A stretch of 64,000 nucleotides of DNA from Oegoconia quadripuncta (Eukaryota > Arthropoda > Insecta > Lepidoptera > Autostichidae): NCBI GenBank assembly GCA_949316235.1, contig OX438742.1, positions 11,159,315 through 11,223,314 on the forward strand, given 5' to 3'. Under the pieces are notes generated by a model. That model was not told where the DNA came from. It did no database searches and saw only the letters and a list, made by a program, of their open reading frames with translations. The position numbers and the translations under genes were made by a program. Positions 1-11,625 of the stretch are shown here, piece after piece. Position 1 is the stretch's first letter. The number at the start of each line of letters is the position of its first letter.

Positions 1-285
1 AATAAAATATTTCACCTAGGTAAATAGAAAAGTAGTAAGTAAAAATGTATAAATCATTTTTTTAACATAATAGATTGCTTTACTTTTATTATTATAAAGA
101 AGTAAATATACTCAACGTTAAAAATATTTTTTTTACTAAAAAATAAGCTTCTATGTATACTGGCTAGACTAGAGAATTACTACAATATAACCACAAAATA
201 AATACAAAGTATTATTTATGATTATTTGTGATTATTTTAAGATTATCTATTTAGCCCACAAAGATTAGTTTAAGTTTCATCATCA
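1..285. other. AT-rich sequence without recognisable gene
   Basis: Very AT-rich, with homopolymer runs and no convincing frame. It ends in a short CAT/ATC run that adjoins the stop codon of the LINE fragment beginning at 286. Confidence 0.5.
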
Positions 286-452
286 TCATCTGATTGAAGA
301 GCCATGCTCTTGTTGGTGGAGATTTTTCCATATCTCTCTGCTCTCCGCCTTCCTCTTGACCTCCTGATACAACACGACGTTCAACTTCTCTTTTGTTTGC
401 TGCATGTAGCTTATTCTCGGTCTTCCTCTTTTTCTTTTCCCGTTTAAGTTTA
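286..452 (-). pseudogene. LINE ORF2 C-terminal fragment
   Basis: Read on the minus strand, this is an uninterrupted stretch of about 55 codons ending in TGA at 286-288. It contains KRGRPRISYMQQTKEKLN and ends EHGSSIR. I recognise this basic GRPR...HGSS ending as the C-terminal tail of the reverse-transcriptase ORF in insect non-LTR retrotransposons. No upstream RT domain is present, so this is a short 3' relic. Assignment to LINE origin is from the motif; the clade is not determined. Confidence 0.6.
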
Positions 453-1745
453 CATGACTTTTATTACCTACTTGATTTTTATAATTATTTAAAAATGTTA
501 TTTATGATTGTTCCAAGATTATATTTCTTAATTTGGTAATCAATCTTTGAAAAAGAAACTGGTAATAGTGTCCGTGATATGATAACAAACAACTTTCCCA
601 TACAAACATAGGTCGAAATGTGAAAAAAAATATAATATATTTGAATTATCTTTCGGTTTCGTATTCGTATCCTTAAATTGAGCATTTTTTTTTAAAGAAA
701 CAACTTTAAATTCAACTTTAAATTATTTGGAAAAATATACATACTTTCGTTTCTTACAAATGCTTAATTTTTAGCAATTGTTAATACATTTACAACACTT
801 TATTAAATGTTTCAAGGAAATCGCGGTTATACGCTTTTCCGAGGTCTAGACGTATTTTCCTTGGGCTACGACTTAACATCTACTAGCCTTGAATTATGAG
901 CAGACTGAAGAATTTCCAACGTGAACACTTGAGTAGGTAAAGTCAGTCTTCTTACTTTTTTATGTTGTAGTTACAAACGAATCACAGCTCACCTGGCGGA
1001 AAATGATTTTGATTACGATTTGCCCATAACACCGCCCAACACGATCGACTTAAAAGAATAATGACATGGATTACTTAGGAGTATATCTCTACTCTGTGAC
1101 CGTGTACGCGGCGAGGCTGATGAAACCTTCTGCAATTTCTTTCGCCCTGGTACCCAGTGACTGAATGTGTCTATTATATTTCGGTTCGCTGTGTTCCAAA
1201 AATGAATATACAACAAACAAACTTAACTTTTATTATAAAATACGTATTTTAATAACACGAGTGTTATTAACACCTGCTTATGTGCAGTTTTCACATATTA
1301 CTTTATCTAGGTAAGCATCAGTTTTATAATGTATGTAAATATTTATTTCATCTTTCTTGTCTCTTTAGTAGTATCGAATCTAGAATTTTATTCGTTATGG
1401 AATTCATATAGCATTTCCATCCACCGTGACGTTTCAATCTAACTAATATTGGTATTATGCGAAAGTTTGGATGGTGATGTTAATATGAAACCATGACACG
1501 CAGAAAATATAAGTTTAGTTACTTGGACGATCTAATGATGTTAGGTTACCGCAAATATTTGTTTCCTAATTATGTCGGTGTCCGTCCGGCTTTCCGTCTA
1601 TATCAGTCTAAATCAGAAACTATTTGATGCAAACGATTAAAATTTGATATACCTAGTTGTTGGCCCGAATAAAGACGTAATTAACGTATAGTATTAGATA
1701 ATATTAGATAAATATAAAAATATTAAAAAAAGCACTCCGAAGCAA
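453..1745. other. non-genic, AT-rich
   Basis: No gene is seen. Around 655-715 there is a short piece (TTAAATTGAGCATTTTT then AAAGAAACAA) that also occurs near 43.7 and 44.5 kb at the edge of repeat family D. The segment CTTCTGCAATTTCTTTCG near 1122 resembles short pieces near 23.39 and 56.45 kb, so degraded repeats are present. Confidence 0.4.
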
Positions 1746-1746
1746 A

Positions 1747-2402
1747 CTCGTCGCCTGGCAACGCGCTACGATCACATTTAAGTACCAGGATTTAATAAAC
1801 TGTGAAGAGGTTAGGGGTGGGCGTGACGGAATTGGGAGTGATCTTTGTGTCTGTGTGCAAAATAGTGAATTACACCACACTGTGACCACACTGACAACCA
1901 TTTTTATACGATCGTTCGAACTCTGAACAAAATTATAGTAGCGATGGCTTTGTGGCTCGTCCACACCACCAGAAGAGACTCAGGTGAAACATCACAGATT
2001 CGTCGGCAAGTGAACCGACCCATTCAAATAGTAATATTGCGAAAATTAAAACAGTAATTCTCTTATATAAAATAGGAGCGGGTTTTCGGTCCCTGATAAT
2101 TACTTAGACCAAAGAAAGATAAAATGCTAAGATAAAAAAAAAAATTAAAAAAAGTGTACCTATTCACACCTCTTTGATCACGCCTCACCTGTCGTTTGCC
2201 TCGAACACCGTTTAATGGGATATGTATATAATATATCACATAAAATGCCTAATCAGTTATCCGGACTTCATAAATCTAAGGATGTTGTTGATATTATTGA
2301 AATGTAGGACGTCAAAGTGGAGAAAGGGGTGGCGGTGACGGAATGAATATTCGATACACACACAAACAAATATCGCCCATTCCGAATCCATCGCGCCCAC
2401 CT
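1747..2402. repeat. motif copy plus imperfect palindrome
   Basis: Positions 1750-1815 carry one copy of the dispersed unit GTCGCCTGGCAACGCGCTAC followed by AGTACCAGGATTTAATAAAC, which recurs at 6.98, 7.19 and 38.28 kb. Around 1806-1850, GGGGTGGGCGTGACGGAAT is matched in both orientations around 2322-2402, where it forms an imperfect palindrome around a CACACACAAACAAATATCG centre. No coding potential; probably non-autonomous transposon remains. Confidence 0.45.
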
Positions 2403-2884
2403 TTATTATGTATAATGTATATATAGGTAAAATCAATTAGAGAGCTTGCGTAATCTTTTGAGGGTATGATTTTTGAACGACGTCAAAAATGGTTAGACTA
2501 GTGAATCGATACCAGTGCCTCTGTAGTCTAAGAAATATCCAACTAATATTATAAATGCGAAGATTTTGCCCAACTAACTTTAAAATTTATAACATCTCGT
2601 ATAAGCCGTCGTCAATTTTTTTCTTCCGTTTAGAAACGTTGTAGTCACTTCAAAAACTCTCGCCATTTCGTACCGCCCGCTGGATGGAGTGGTCCTAAAA
2701 AGTAGACAAAGATTTGAATAGATAAGGGTCTCCGCCATATAATGATATGGAGGTTTTAGGTGTAAGTGTTCGTCTGTAAAAGGAGAAAATAATAGAAGTA
2801 ACATGTCTTCTTCTTCTTAGCGAGTCGATGACAAAAACATCAGTAACTATATATGGCAAAAATATATACCTATATATGTATATA

Positions 2885-2932
2885 TTTTTTGAATAAGAGG
2901 GTTAGTATATACTAACCGTCTTATTCAAAAAA
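2885..2932. repeat. near-perfect hairpin
   Basis: TTTTTTGAATAAGAGGGTTAG and its reverse complement meet at a TATATA centre, with one mismatch across about 24 bp per arm. Part of the left arm (GAATAAGAGGGT) is echoed at about 3061-3072 (GAACAAGAGGGT). Confidence 0.7.
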
Positions 2933-2947
2933 AATCACAAACTTATA

Positions 2948-3043
2948 AGCCTGTTTTAGTTAAAGTATGTTTTGTCTCTGTCGTTCATAACGAAATGTCG
3001 TAATGAAAGAAAGTGACAAAACATACTTTAACTAAAACAGGCT
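2948..3043. repeat. 29-bp perfect inverted repeat, MITE-like
   Basis: The arms 2948-2976 and 3015-3043 are perfect reverse complements (AGCCTGTTTTAGTTAAAG...), separated by 38 bp. The whole 96-bp unit would fold into a strong hairpin. No clear target duplication is visible. Probably a tiny palindromic MITE; superfamily unknown. Confidence 0.65.
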
Positions 3044-3113
3044 CATTTGGAATTTTTTATGAACAAGAGGGTAAATATATTTGTTTCCATATACATACCT
3101 GTGTTTATTTCTT

Positions 3114-3357
3114 ACTAGCTTTCTGCCCGCGGCTTCGCCTGCGTGGAATAACTTTATCGCGGATATTTAGTTTGTTTATCCGAACTACTCACTTTATAGG
3201 GATAAAATAAAATATCCTATGTTAATCCAGGGTATGTGCTACCTACCTACGCACCTTCATCCAAATCCGTTCATTTGTTTCGCAGTGATGGAGCAACAAA
3301 CAAAGAAACAAATAAACATTCAAACTTTCATATTTATAATACTAGTTAGATTAACAC
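3114..3357 (+). repeat. lepidopteran dispersed repeat, CCCGCGGCTTCGC family
   Basis: Begins ACTAGCTTTCTGCCCGCGG, continues through GGAATAACTTTATCGCGG and ATCCTATGTTAATCCAGGG, and ends with CATCCAAATCCGTTCAT, AGCAACAAACAAAGAAACA and ATTTATAATACTAGTTAG. Other copies lie at about 24.8 kb (minus), 32.5, 34.5, 37.2 and 39.9 kb. It is non-coding and very common in butterfly and moth genomes. Confidence 0.75.
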
Positions 3358-5639
3358 TGTAACAAAATAAATCGGCTACCACATTTTCCAATTAATATTT
3401 ACTCTTACTTCTTGGTACAGTTGGCTGCACGACCACCATAACACTACCAGAATTCACACAGAATTCAGCTATTTTGACTACGTCAATAAACTATGCTATA
3501 TAATAGAGCCAAATAGTACCCAAAGAATAAAATTAGTGCCCAACAGAAAAAGTTATTGCATAGAATACTATACCTTCCATCCTCCCGAACAAAATTGTCC
3601 GATTAGAATTTTTGGTACGGCCTTCAAAAATTCCGCCATCTGCGCTACTCCTTTACATAAAAACATCTAAATAACTTCGTTGTTTTTGAAGTACATTTAT
3701 GCAGATTTTTTTGGGGTATAAATTATAATCATATGTAAAGCAGTATCTGCATATGAGAATGACGATTCCAGCAACACGTGACGCCAGAATGCTCATTTAA
3801 AATATTGATTAACTCTTAAATAACAGTGACATTATATTTTTCCTTTGGGCATTAGTTATCACTACCTCAACATAGATTTTTGACATTGTCAAAATAGCTG
3901 AATTCCTTGTGTATTCTAGTATCACGCACGTTGCATGTTGGCTGCGGGATGCTATCGACAGTGCAATGTGAACGCAGAGAAACCTCCTTGAAAGTGTTGC
4001 GGTCATCGTGCGGCCACTTACACTCGTTAAACATTTTTTTACTGAAAGGACGAATTATACAAGTTGAATATTAGTAGAATTCATGCGATGTTCTAATTTA
4101 TCGAAGGAAGGTTGTTATTATTACTTTATAGAGATTCTGCACTAGATACGCTCTAAGAGACTACCTCTTGTATATTATTAAGTCCTGGTACTAAAACTAT
4201 TAATAGCGCCTAGCGTTGCTGCTTCGAATGAGGCATACAACAGAACTTTCCTACGATGACGTCCCTTATAGCATGGCGTAAAGTTAACGAGTTTGTTTAC
4301 AGGGGTTTCTTAGTGCAGTTTACACACCCTCAGTTGCTTTCTCAAAGTTTGGCGCTCAGCCATGTGATATGAGTACTACATATGTACGAATTAAGAGGGC
4401 TGATAGGGGAGTGGGTGGCGGACAAACTCTTAACAAAAGACGACCAAGTACGACGCAGGACTCGTGCCCGGAAGGTATTATAAAATTTTTTAAGACCCTT
4501 TGTCTCAGAAACTGATTTTTAATTTTAACTTTTTCCTTGTTACACCGTATTTTATTTAAGTTACTCTTTTCCTTCATTAATAAGTACTAAAATACTTATC
4601 AAATCAATATTTTCAACGACACAAAGAAAACTCTCTACAAATTTTGAAGTTTCAAAGTAGTAATAGAGTAAACTTAAAATTAAAAAGAAATTAAGTCTAA
4701 ATCAACATTTGTTATTTGATTTATTTGAGAAAAAGAGAGTGAAGGGACTGGAAGCGATTTTCGTCAAGTTTTTATATGTACATGCAAGAAGAAAATTTGA
4801 ATGACATAAAAGCACTTGACGAGCAACGTTATCGTTCCTGACTCAATGAAGACACTTGCAGCCCTAGCGGCCAAGCTTACCTATGCAGAATCTCGCCGTC
4901 TTCCGGTGCAGTTTAGTACCTCAGACTCACTTATTGACAGAGAAAACATTATTTCTGTTATGACGTACATGCGGCCGCACGGCAACCAACACATCCAGTG
5001 TTTAATAGATCTCGCAACGGTGTCTTTTTCGATAGCATCGCGCGGCCAGCTTACCAATGTAAGCACCAACTAACACTCGTGCTGTCGACTGTACAATTAA
5101 AAATTGTTTCGCTGCAATCTCAATGGCTTTTCTCAGGAATATTTTGAAGATTTTGTCTTGAGACTACCGGGATATAACGGCACTAGTAATCTGTTGTTGA
5201 ATGGTAAAGTTATGATGCCATCTATGTGGCGCAAACTTTGTGCTTTGATGAAAAAGGACGGTATAGGATCGGACCGGATCGGTTATTTGACGCCACTTTG
5301 AGACGCAATGCCTCTAAATATTGAAAAAGCATCCTCCCTGAACTATCAGAAAAATTTTAAACTACTCAGGTCGAGTTTGGCTCCAAGGGAGGATGTGAAG
5401 CCGTAGTTTTTCATTCTCTTTATCAATAGTTTACCATCCTACCTCTATATGATAATCGTCCACTTACTTCACTCGTCCGTGTGGATCCACCTGCGTACGA
5501 AACGTTTGTTTGTTTTTAGTGTGGATCCACTCACTTGAATCGGCAATATTCAGTTTGGCTATCCAACCAATTATCTCCACATTAAAAACATATAAATAAA
5601 GAGGGAAATCGCAACATCCTAAATGTATCACACGAAGAA
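3358..5639. other. 2.3 kb without a supported gene
   Basis: Mostly AT-rich unique-looking DNA. A more GC-rich patch at 4810-5090 is open on both strands for 60-85 codons, but neither translation resembles a family I know, and no splice sites or start context decide between them. TAAGTCCTGGTACTAAAAC near 4180 resembles an inverted copy of the dispersed TACCAGG motif. GCGGCCAAGCTTACC (about 4869) and GCGGCCAGCTTACC (about 5043) are near-repeats. Confidence 0.4.
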
Positions 5640-5915
5640 AATATATGTATTATGCTTGTCCCTGTCTTTTTAACAGAGCAATATGTAAATGGTGAAAGAG
5701 AGCCTCATAATTTAATATATATTTTGAGAGATTATGATATATTTATCTCTTACTTTCATGAGAGCATATCGCTGCATATGAGCGAGAAAGCTAGTTTGCA
5801 TTGTTCAATGTGTGTATGTGTGGACTGCGAAGGTTTATGATCCCCGCATATTACATTCATCTGGAAATATTTACTAGGATATTATAAATCTAAGGAGCTT
5901 GGTGTACCCTTGTTA
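5640..5915 (+). repeat. dispersed repeat shared with 37.93-38.24 kb
   Basis: TATGCTTGTCCCTGTCTTT, the AT-rich half-palindrome with TTATCTCTTACTTTCATGAG, CGCTGCATATGAGCGA and the ending ATTATAAATCTAAGGAGC all have counterparts in the same order at 37.93-38.24 kb. The internal sequence can fold back on itself. Non-coding, unidentified non-autonomous element. Confidence 0.55.
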
Positions 5916-6718
5916 TACTATTTCCATTTCTTTATTTTCTCGATGACAGATCTAATTTGATAGTTGTAGTGTTGTGACAAAATAAGTAATGATATCGATA
6001 ATTATTATTTATTTCGTTTCATTGTCCTAGTAGTAGTACCTACCTAAACCTACTTATTTATATACAATATAATATATATATATACCTATATACAATATAA
6101 AATATAAACATAATCTATACATATTAATAAAATTGTAGTGTCTGTCTGTAATATTCGAATTTAATTTTTATTTTTAGTTTTTTGCGTTATTTATACGACA
6201 CCTAAACCGAATCTACTGAACCGATTGGGATGAGACATGTTTTTCTGTGTAATATAGGCTGTTTTATGATGTTACATTAAACAGGGGCTTAGCAATGGGA
6301 GAAAAACTTTGTCATGTCAGTGGCATCGGTAATCTAATCACTTTAAGAAAGAGGGACTGAGGAATATCTTTTATTTATATTATATGCAGCCTCAGTAACA
6401 CCAGGAACAGGTCAGCTAGTATAAAATATATATATACAATATCGATACAATATAGATATATAAATCATAACATCACTATTCATATTGCCATAGAAAGTAA
6501 CTTTATTAAAATGTTGGTTATTTATCGTACTTTAAAAAAAATACTGCATTTATGGACTCAATTTTGTCTTGGATAAATATTATATGGGATAAAGGAATAA
6601 AATTAGGCAGTTGTCGTATTTTTTATACCTCGCATTTAAAAGTTATATTTTGCGTAAAATGCGCGGTTACATTCTACAGGAGCTGTCATCGAGAAAATAA
6701 AGAAATGGAAATAGTATA
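5916..6718. repeat. region bounded by a perfect 36-bp inverted repeat
   Basis: TATACTATTTCCATTTCTTT...CTCGATGACAG at about 5916-5951 is repeated as its exact reverse complement at 6683-6718. About 730 bp lies between, including TA-rich tracts and a degraded dispersed repeat (CTACTGAACCGATTGGGATG near 6208). No ORF of note. It could be a non-autonomous DNA transposon or an inverted duplication; no target duplication is clear. Confidence 0.55.
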
Positions 6719-6782
6719 GTAGTCTGCATTACATAAAAAAAATAGCACACATTTCTCGCAGTCCGAATCATGATTTCCAACG

Positions 6783-7240
6783 GCGGCCATATTGTGGAAA
6801 ATAAAGACCAGAACTAAACTTACTACCAGAGTATCATAAATCCAAAGAGCTTCCTTGCTGCTACAGAATCGCAAAGCAGCGGCCATATTGTGTAAAATAA
6901 CGACCAGATTGGGAAGCACTACCAGCACATCATAAATGTAAAGAGGTTCGTTGCTGCGCTCACAGAGCTCGTTGCCCCGCAACGCGCTACGATCACATTT
7001 CAGTACCAGGGTATAATAAACCGTAAGGGGCTCCATACTGTGACTACGCTGTATAATGAGTAGATTTCGAAAACTGACTACCAGATCATCATAAATTTAA
7101 AGAGCCTCCTTTATCACAAGCGGGCGATGTGACTTGTTTACTAACAAACGGCCGTGGGACTGGGGTAGACAGTTCGCGGCCTGGCAACGTGCAAAGATCG
7201 CATTTCAGTACTAGGATATGATAACCTATAAGAGACTACA
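6783..7240 (+). repeat. cluster of TACCAGG/ATCATAAATC motif units, with a 96-bp tandem duplication
   Basis: GCGGCCATATTGTG starts at 6783 and again at 6879, defining a 96-bp tandem pair. Each unit holds a TACCAG...ATCATAAAT copy (6824 and 6920). Further related copies follow at 7004 (TACCAGGGTATAATAAAC), 7079 and 7209. The 7004 and 7209 copies are preceded by the CGCAACGCGCTACGATCACA-type block. Non-coding. Confidence 0.6.
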
Positions 7241-7244
7241 TGCT

Positions 7245-7655
7245 GGCAGTGATTTCCACAGAAGTGCAAACTAGCTAGACATGGCGTTTCTTTCCGAATT
7301 TTCTAACTATATTATTACCCAGCTCTGTTACTGGACTAAACAGTGCTTTAAAATAAGAATTAATTTTAGATTTCACACAAAGCACTTTAGCACTACTGGG
7401 TCTAAAAAGGAACCGAACTAACTAAAGTAGTATAGTGATAAGATATGAGGCGTTCAGAGAGGTCGTCGGTCATTTCAGTATCGCCTTGAAATGAAACAGT
7501 CAATCTTCTCATCATATTCTCTACGGTACCATCTTTATTTATTATTATTACGATACATTATCATTACAGTAGAAACCAATGCAATAATATACGAACCAAC
7601 CAAATAGTATAATAGTTAATATATAAAACAATAAAATTGTAATTTAGGCACACTA
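7245..7655. other. no recognisable feature
   Basis: AT-rich, no gene seen; ends just before the LINE ORF relic. Confidence 0.4.
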
Positions 7656-7659
7656 ATCA

Positions 7660-8160
7660 TTAGCTACTTATATAACATACAACATATAGCGCGACTTTTG
7701 TGAATTCACTCAGAGGACATGAGAACAAGTCTATTCTCTCCGCTACCTCGTTTAAAATTTGAATCGCTCGCGTCAAGGGAGCCTTACTCAACAAGTTGGT
7801 GCGCCCGCTCGGTACCGCCAGCAGTCGCGGCCGCCGTCGTCGCGTGACGTACTCATCAAGTACACACAGTTTTATATTTTCCAGGACACCTGGATTGCAA
7901 TCTACTCCCCTAATTAATTTAAGTATTATTAATGCCAATTGGAAGTCTCTTCGTGTCTCCAGTTTGTTGTAACCAACCATACCCAACACGAATAGGGTTG
8001 GATACATCAATGGGTAAAATGGGTAAATGCCGAATAATTTTAAATATAATTGACGGGCGAACTTGTTTTGAATCCAGTCCAGCATTATTTTGTATTTAGC
8101 CTTGCATCTTAACAATAACAACACAACATATTCAAAGTATAATTGGTTGCGGCACGAATG
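7660..8160 (-). pseudogene. LINE ORF2 C-terminal fragment, Jockey-like
   Basis: A 154-codon open frame (stop at 7660, first ATG at about 8124; open a little further upstream). It contains DWIQNKFARQLYLKLFGIYP, PTLFVLGMVGYNKLETRRDF, a basic RRRRPRLLAVPSGRTNLL segment and LTRAIQILNEVAERIDLFSC. I recognise this as the region downstream of the reverse-transcriptase domain in insect Jockey-type retrotransposons. The catalytic RT and endonuclease domains are absent, so this is a 5'-truncated, dead copy. The upstream sequence (8160-8340) is no longer alignable by eye. The open frame suggests the copy is not very old. Confidence 0.7.
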
Positions 8161-8164
8161 CGGA

Positions 8165-8535
8165 ACACCTTCCGTCCAATCGCAATAATCGTATATGGTG
8201 GTGAGTGCGCTGCACTTTACTTCGTTGACGATGAGCTGTACGCCTCACGAACGGGCGAATTGGTAAGCGGTACCTCAATTACCAGCGGTGCCGTAGCGGT
8301 ACAGTAGCGGAGCTGTACTAATATTGATGACCTTAGCCCGTTCCTGTACGCCCTTTGACGGTCTTGTACGTGTGATGGACCTTCTAAAAATTTTGATCAG
8401 TGGTGGCCTTGCGCTTAATCCCTAATCACAGTATTATATACTTTATGAACTATACTTTATACTGCCACAACACACTACACAATGATTCTACCTATGAGTA
8501 AATAGGTGTCTATTAGAAATTTATTGATCAATCAA
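8165..8535. other. no recognisable feature
   Basis: Moderately GC-rich in 8240-8350, with repeated AGCGGTAC/GCGGTACAGTAGCGG words. No ORF or RNA gene is recognised. Confidence 0.35.
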
Positions 8536-8539
8536 TCAA

Positions 8540-8740
8540 TCAATCAAATACTCTTTATTGCACAATTAACAAAAGCTACATGAAGAATACAACGTACATC
8601 ATTAATAGCACAAAAAGGCTGCCTTATCGCTAACAGCGATCTTTTCCATGCAAACCTTAGGGTAAAGATACAATCTACCAAAAGGTGAGGTTTGCACTAA
8701 TGGTAGCAATACGGGTGTATTTTATAGTTGGTAATTATTA
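8540..8740 (-). mobile_element. LINE 3' end (minus)
   Basis: ATACTCTTTATTGCACAATT, then GGCTGCCTTATCGCTAACAG. On the minus strand this reads CTGTTAGCGATAAGGCAGCC...CAATAAAG, the typical 3' UTR and polyadenylation end of a lepidopteran LINE. Related ends are at 13.55 and 17.34 kb. Confidence 0.6.
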
Positions 8741-8744
8741 TATA

Positions 8745-10375
8745 ACGTATGATTGATGTTAGATGATCTATGACAATGAGAAAAATTATAAATCACTAAA
8801 CACTCGTTCCTCACTCACTGCAATAGATTTCGCAATGCATTGACTTGCAACTTCCCATTTTCAATTCACAAAATATATACTCTGTGGAGTATGGGTGTGT
8901 TTCTTATATACGGAGTGTGGGAAAGAGACAGCACCGAGGCAGTTCTGTCTCAAACCCTAAATTGTCCGATGAATGAACGTATTTGGCACAGGCCACGCTC
9001 CAAACGCTTTGGCTAGGCTAAATGCATCTTTGCAGATGTGTGCCTGCACTGAACTATGAATCTCCTCTGATTTATGAGGTCCTGGTAGTTCGTTTTCCAC
9101 ATCAAACTACGTTATCCCAAATTCCCAAGGGGTTGTTGATATACCACTTTACCCCAACGGGTTGGTTTACCAACGGAACCCCCAAAGGGTAGGTCTACCA
9201 CGCAGGTTAGCGTGTACAACTTTTAACCCCTGACACGTTACAAGTACTATATTAAGTCTGTGCCCCTATGTTGTGTTTGATGCCGTTGCCGCTGTGTGTG
9301 TCCAGATAATGCATGGTCCGATTTGGGTGCGGCTTTTTAATTTTTAAGATAAAACCACAGGAAAGATGCTTAGCTGTTTGAAGAAAATTGGTTCAACCGT
9401 TTATCAGATTTTTAACTTTTAACACAGTTGCTTTGTACATACATCTTGATGATAATTATGTTTACTTCTACGAGGGTTTAAATATTTTCAATTTATGTTG
9501 TATAGAAATGATTCTAATTAATGGAGTAATTACAATGACGTGAATTAGTGAATAATGTGAATGGGCAAATATTATTTATTTTCTATTACCTACCTATATG
9601 TATAACATACGTAGTTTGAGTAAGTGAGTGAGACACAAGTAGTATGACTGTAGTGTAGATGATCTGCCATACCATAGCAACTTGTAACGTCAGACGTAAC
9701 ACTTCAACCTTTGGGCTGTCGCGTCGTCGTCCGCTCATTGTATGAGCGCGCTCCCGTACGAGAGCTCAGCTTTAACTGGCAATTACTCTTGACGTTCTAC
9801 GGTCAACTGTACATGTGTGGAATATGTGGACCCACGCAACTTCGCATAATTAATTTCCCAGGTACAGTATGCGTGGTCCAACCGATCGGACCACATCAAT
9901 AGATTTTAAAACATTGGTATTACCACGACATTATAAATCTAAAGAGTTGAGAGATATTAACAATCTGAAATTATAGATTTAAATACCCAAATCTTTACTA
10001 CAGCAACATTCAAAGATTAGATCAGAAAATTCGCGACATAAGTTTTAATAATTGTTTGAGTAAACTTAAACTTTTCAAAACGTTTTCATGTGTAATGAAT
10101 GTATTTATTTGAGAGGTAGAGAGAAAGTAATATTTGAAACAATTTCTTAGCCATCGTCGTCAAATTGTAATAGAATTAATAAACCAAATTAGTAATCTCA
10201 ATGTGACAATGCCAAAACATAGAAGTCAACTGTATCTGCCAGCAACACCGAGGATCACGCAACGAATAAAACGACATCGATGTGGTTGCTCCGGTGGTGG
10301 TGGAGTAGGTATCTCGCGGATAGTAAAGAAAATGTGTGTTCGCACACGTGTTTTTTTTTTACTGGAGTCAATCAT
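8745..10375. other. non-genic; inverted motif copy and SINE-body-like segment
   Basis: 9061-9092 holds an inverted motif copy (TCTCCTCTGATTTATGAGG then TCCTGGTAG). 9125-9310 has CCCCAACGGGTTGG and a tail (TTTGATGCCGTTGCC, GTGTGTGTGT) resembling the tail of the 5S-headed SINE at 12.66 kb. 9921-9946 is another motif copy (TACCACGACATTATAAATC). 10143-10165 (CCATCGTCGTCAAATTGTAA) is repeated at 28.33 kb. Confidence 0.4.
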
Positions 10376-10377
10376 AG

Positions 10378-10716
10378 GTACCGCCTTCGTGGCTCAATGT
10401 AACCAACGATACGATTAGGAGGTCGCGGGTTCGATCCCTAGCGGGGTACATGTTAGTACTCGGTTTGGTTGGTGGTAGGGCATTTTAAAATGCCCACCTG
10501 GCCAGCTACCACCATCTTATCTAAATCTGCCGCCAAGCAGCAATGTTAATAGCATTCTTGTGTTCCGGTTGTCAGAGATAAGATAGCCAGTCCCCCAAAT
10601 GTGTTGGGGTTTCCGGGTCAGTACGCTTTCACCTTCGACCTCATCTTCACTTGACATCAGGTGTGATTAAGGTCAAGTACGAACCCGTCGTGCATAAAAG
10701 AAAACAAAATAAAGGT
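10378..10716 (+). mobile_element. tRNA-headed SINE, family C (full)
   Basis: The head reads GTACCGCCTTCGTGGCTCA and contains a Pol III B-box (GGGTTCGATCC) before GTACATG. The body runs through TACCACCATCTTATCTA, GCCGCCAAGCAGCAATG, CCGGGTCAGTACGC and GACATCAGGTGTGATTAAGG, and ends CGTGCATAAA plus an A-rich tail. Other pieces are at 14.27, 15.58, 20.76, 33.65 and 34.14 kb. It is a retroposon, not a tRNA gene. Confidence 0.7.
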
Positions 10717-10719
10717 ACA

Positions 10720-11495
10720 TTCATAATTTATTGATTTACGTTATAGGTTATAATCATAGACAAGTGTGTTTATTGGTCTGTGGTTATAGTGTACGAGTTC
10801 CGAGGGCGGACCCGAAACACGATAAATTTTCTCTTGTACGCAAAATAAGTGCTTATTAAAAAAAAAGTTTCTAAAATAAGCTTTAAATCTGGGTGCGTTT
10901 AATGACTGCTCGGGGCAGCTTACCCATAAATGTGATGTATTCGTAGACGGTGAGGATGAGGACAAATATGTTCCATAAGAATGAAGGTAACCTAAGTAGG
11001 TTTACCTTAGTTACCTACCTACACGAATTATTACAAAGACAAATTCATGTGATGGCGGCGCGTTGTAGGACTAGTATGGAATTTATATACGTATTAGGCA
11101 CTCGGCGTATTTTCCAAGTAAGACATTTCTAATTTAATTAGTTGAAGAAATATCCATTCTCACGTTATTTCGGCACTAACTACTCACTATTACTTCTAAC
11201 TCGAAATTTTAAGGTACCTACTTCAACATACACCTACAGACTTTTTTCGTGTCGATATGGCCGGTACCTCATATGCCTACGGACTTGAAACGGGCGGACA
11301 TAATAAAATCTTTTTTCTAAATAAATGTATAAAAAAATTATGTGAGTAAGTAGTGTTTTTTAATCTGTGAGTATAAAAAAATATTTAAATATATTTATAA
11401 TTTCAATTCCACGTACCACAGTAGAGTTGTTATGACCTATCAGTGAAATTATTTGCCACACCATTTCTTGTACATACTCGTACATGTTTTCAATC
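10720..11495. other. no recognisable gene
   Basis: AT-rich. ORFs of 60-79 codons here have no family resemblance. Confidence 0.4.
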
Positions 11496-11499
11496 ACGC

Positions 11500-11625
11500 A
11501 ACTCCTCGGATTTATGATGTCCGCACAGTTGGATTCCCAGCAAAAATTTTTTTCGACGGACGACCAAATGCGGCCGAACATAAAGTACCAGAACATCATA
11601 AATCTAAAGAGGTTTTACAGGTATC
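11500..11625. repeat. inverted pair of the ATCATAAATC motif
   Basis: The left arm CTCCTCGGATTTATGATG-TCCGC (11502-11524) and the right arm AGAACATCATAAATC-TAAAGAGG (11590-11612) are imperfect reverse complements about 65 bp apart. The same arrangement recurs at 26.34, 35.97 and 36.17 kb. Confidence 0.6.

Noticed and set aside
4816..5073. 85-codon plus ORF and 62-codon minus ORF
   Set aside because: Open on both strands, no family motifs, no splice context; insufficient support for a gene.
6686..7036. 116-codon minus-strand ORF
   Set aside because: Spans the 96-bp tandem repeat and motif units; the repeated peptide pattern comes from the DNA repeat, not a protein family.
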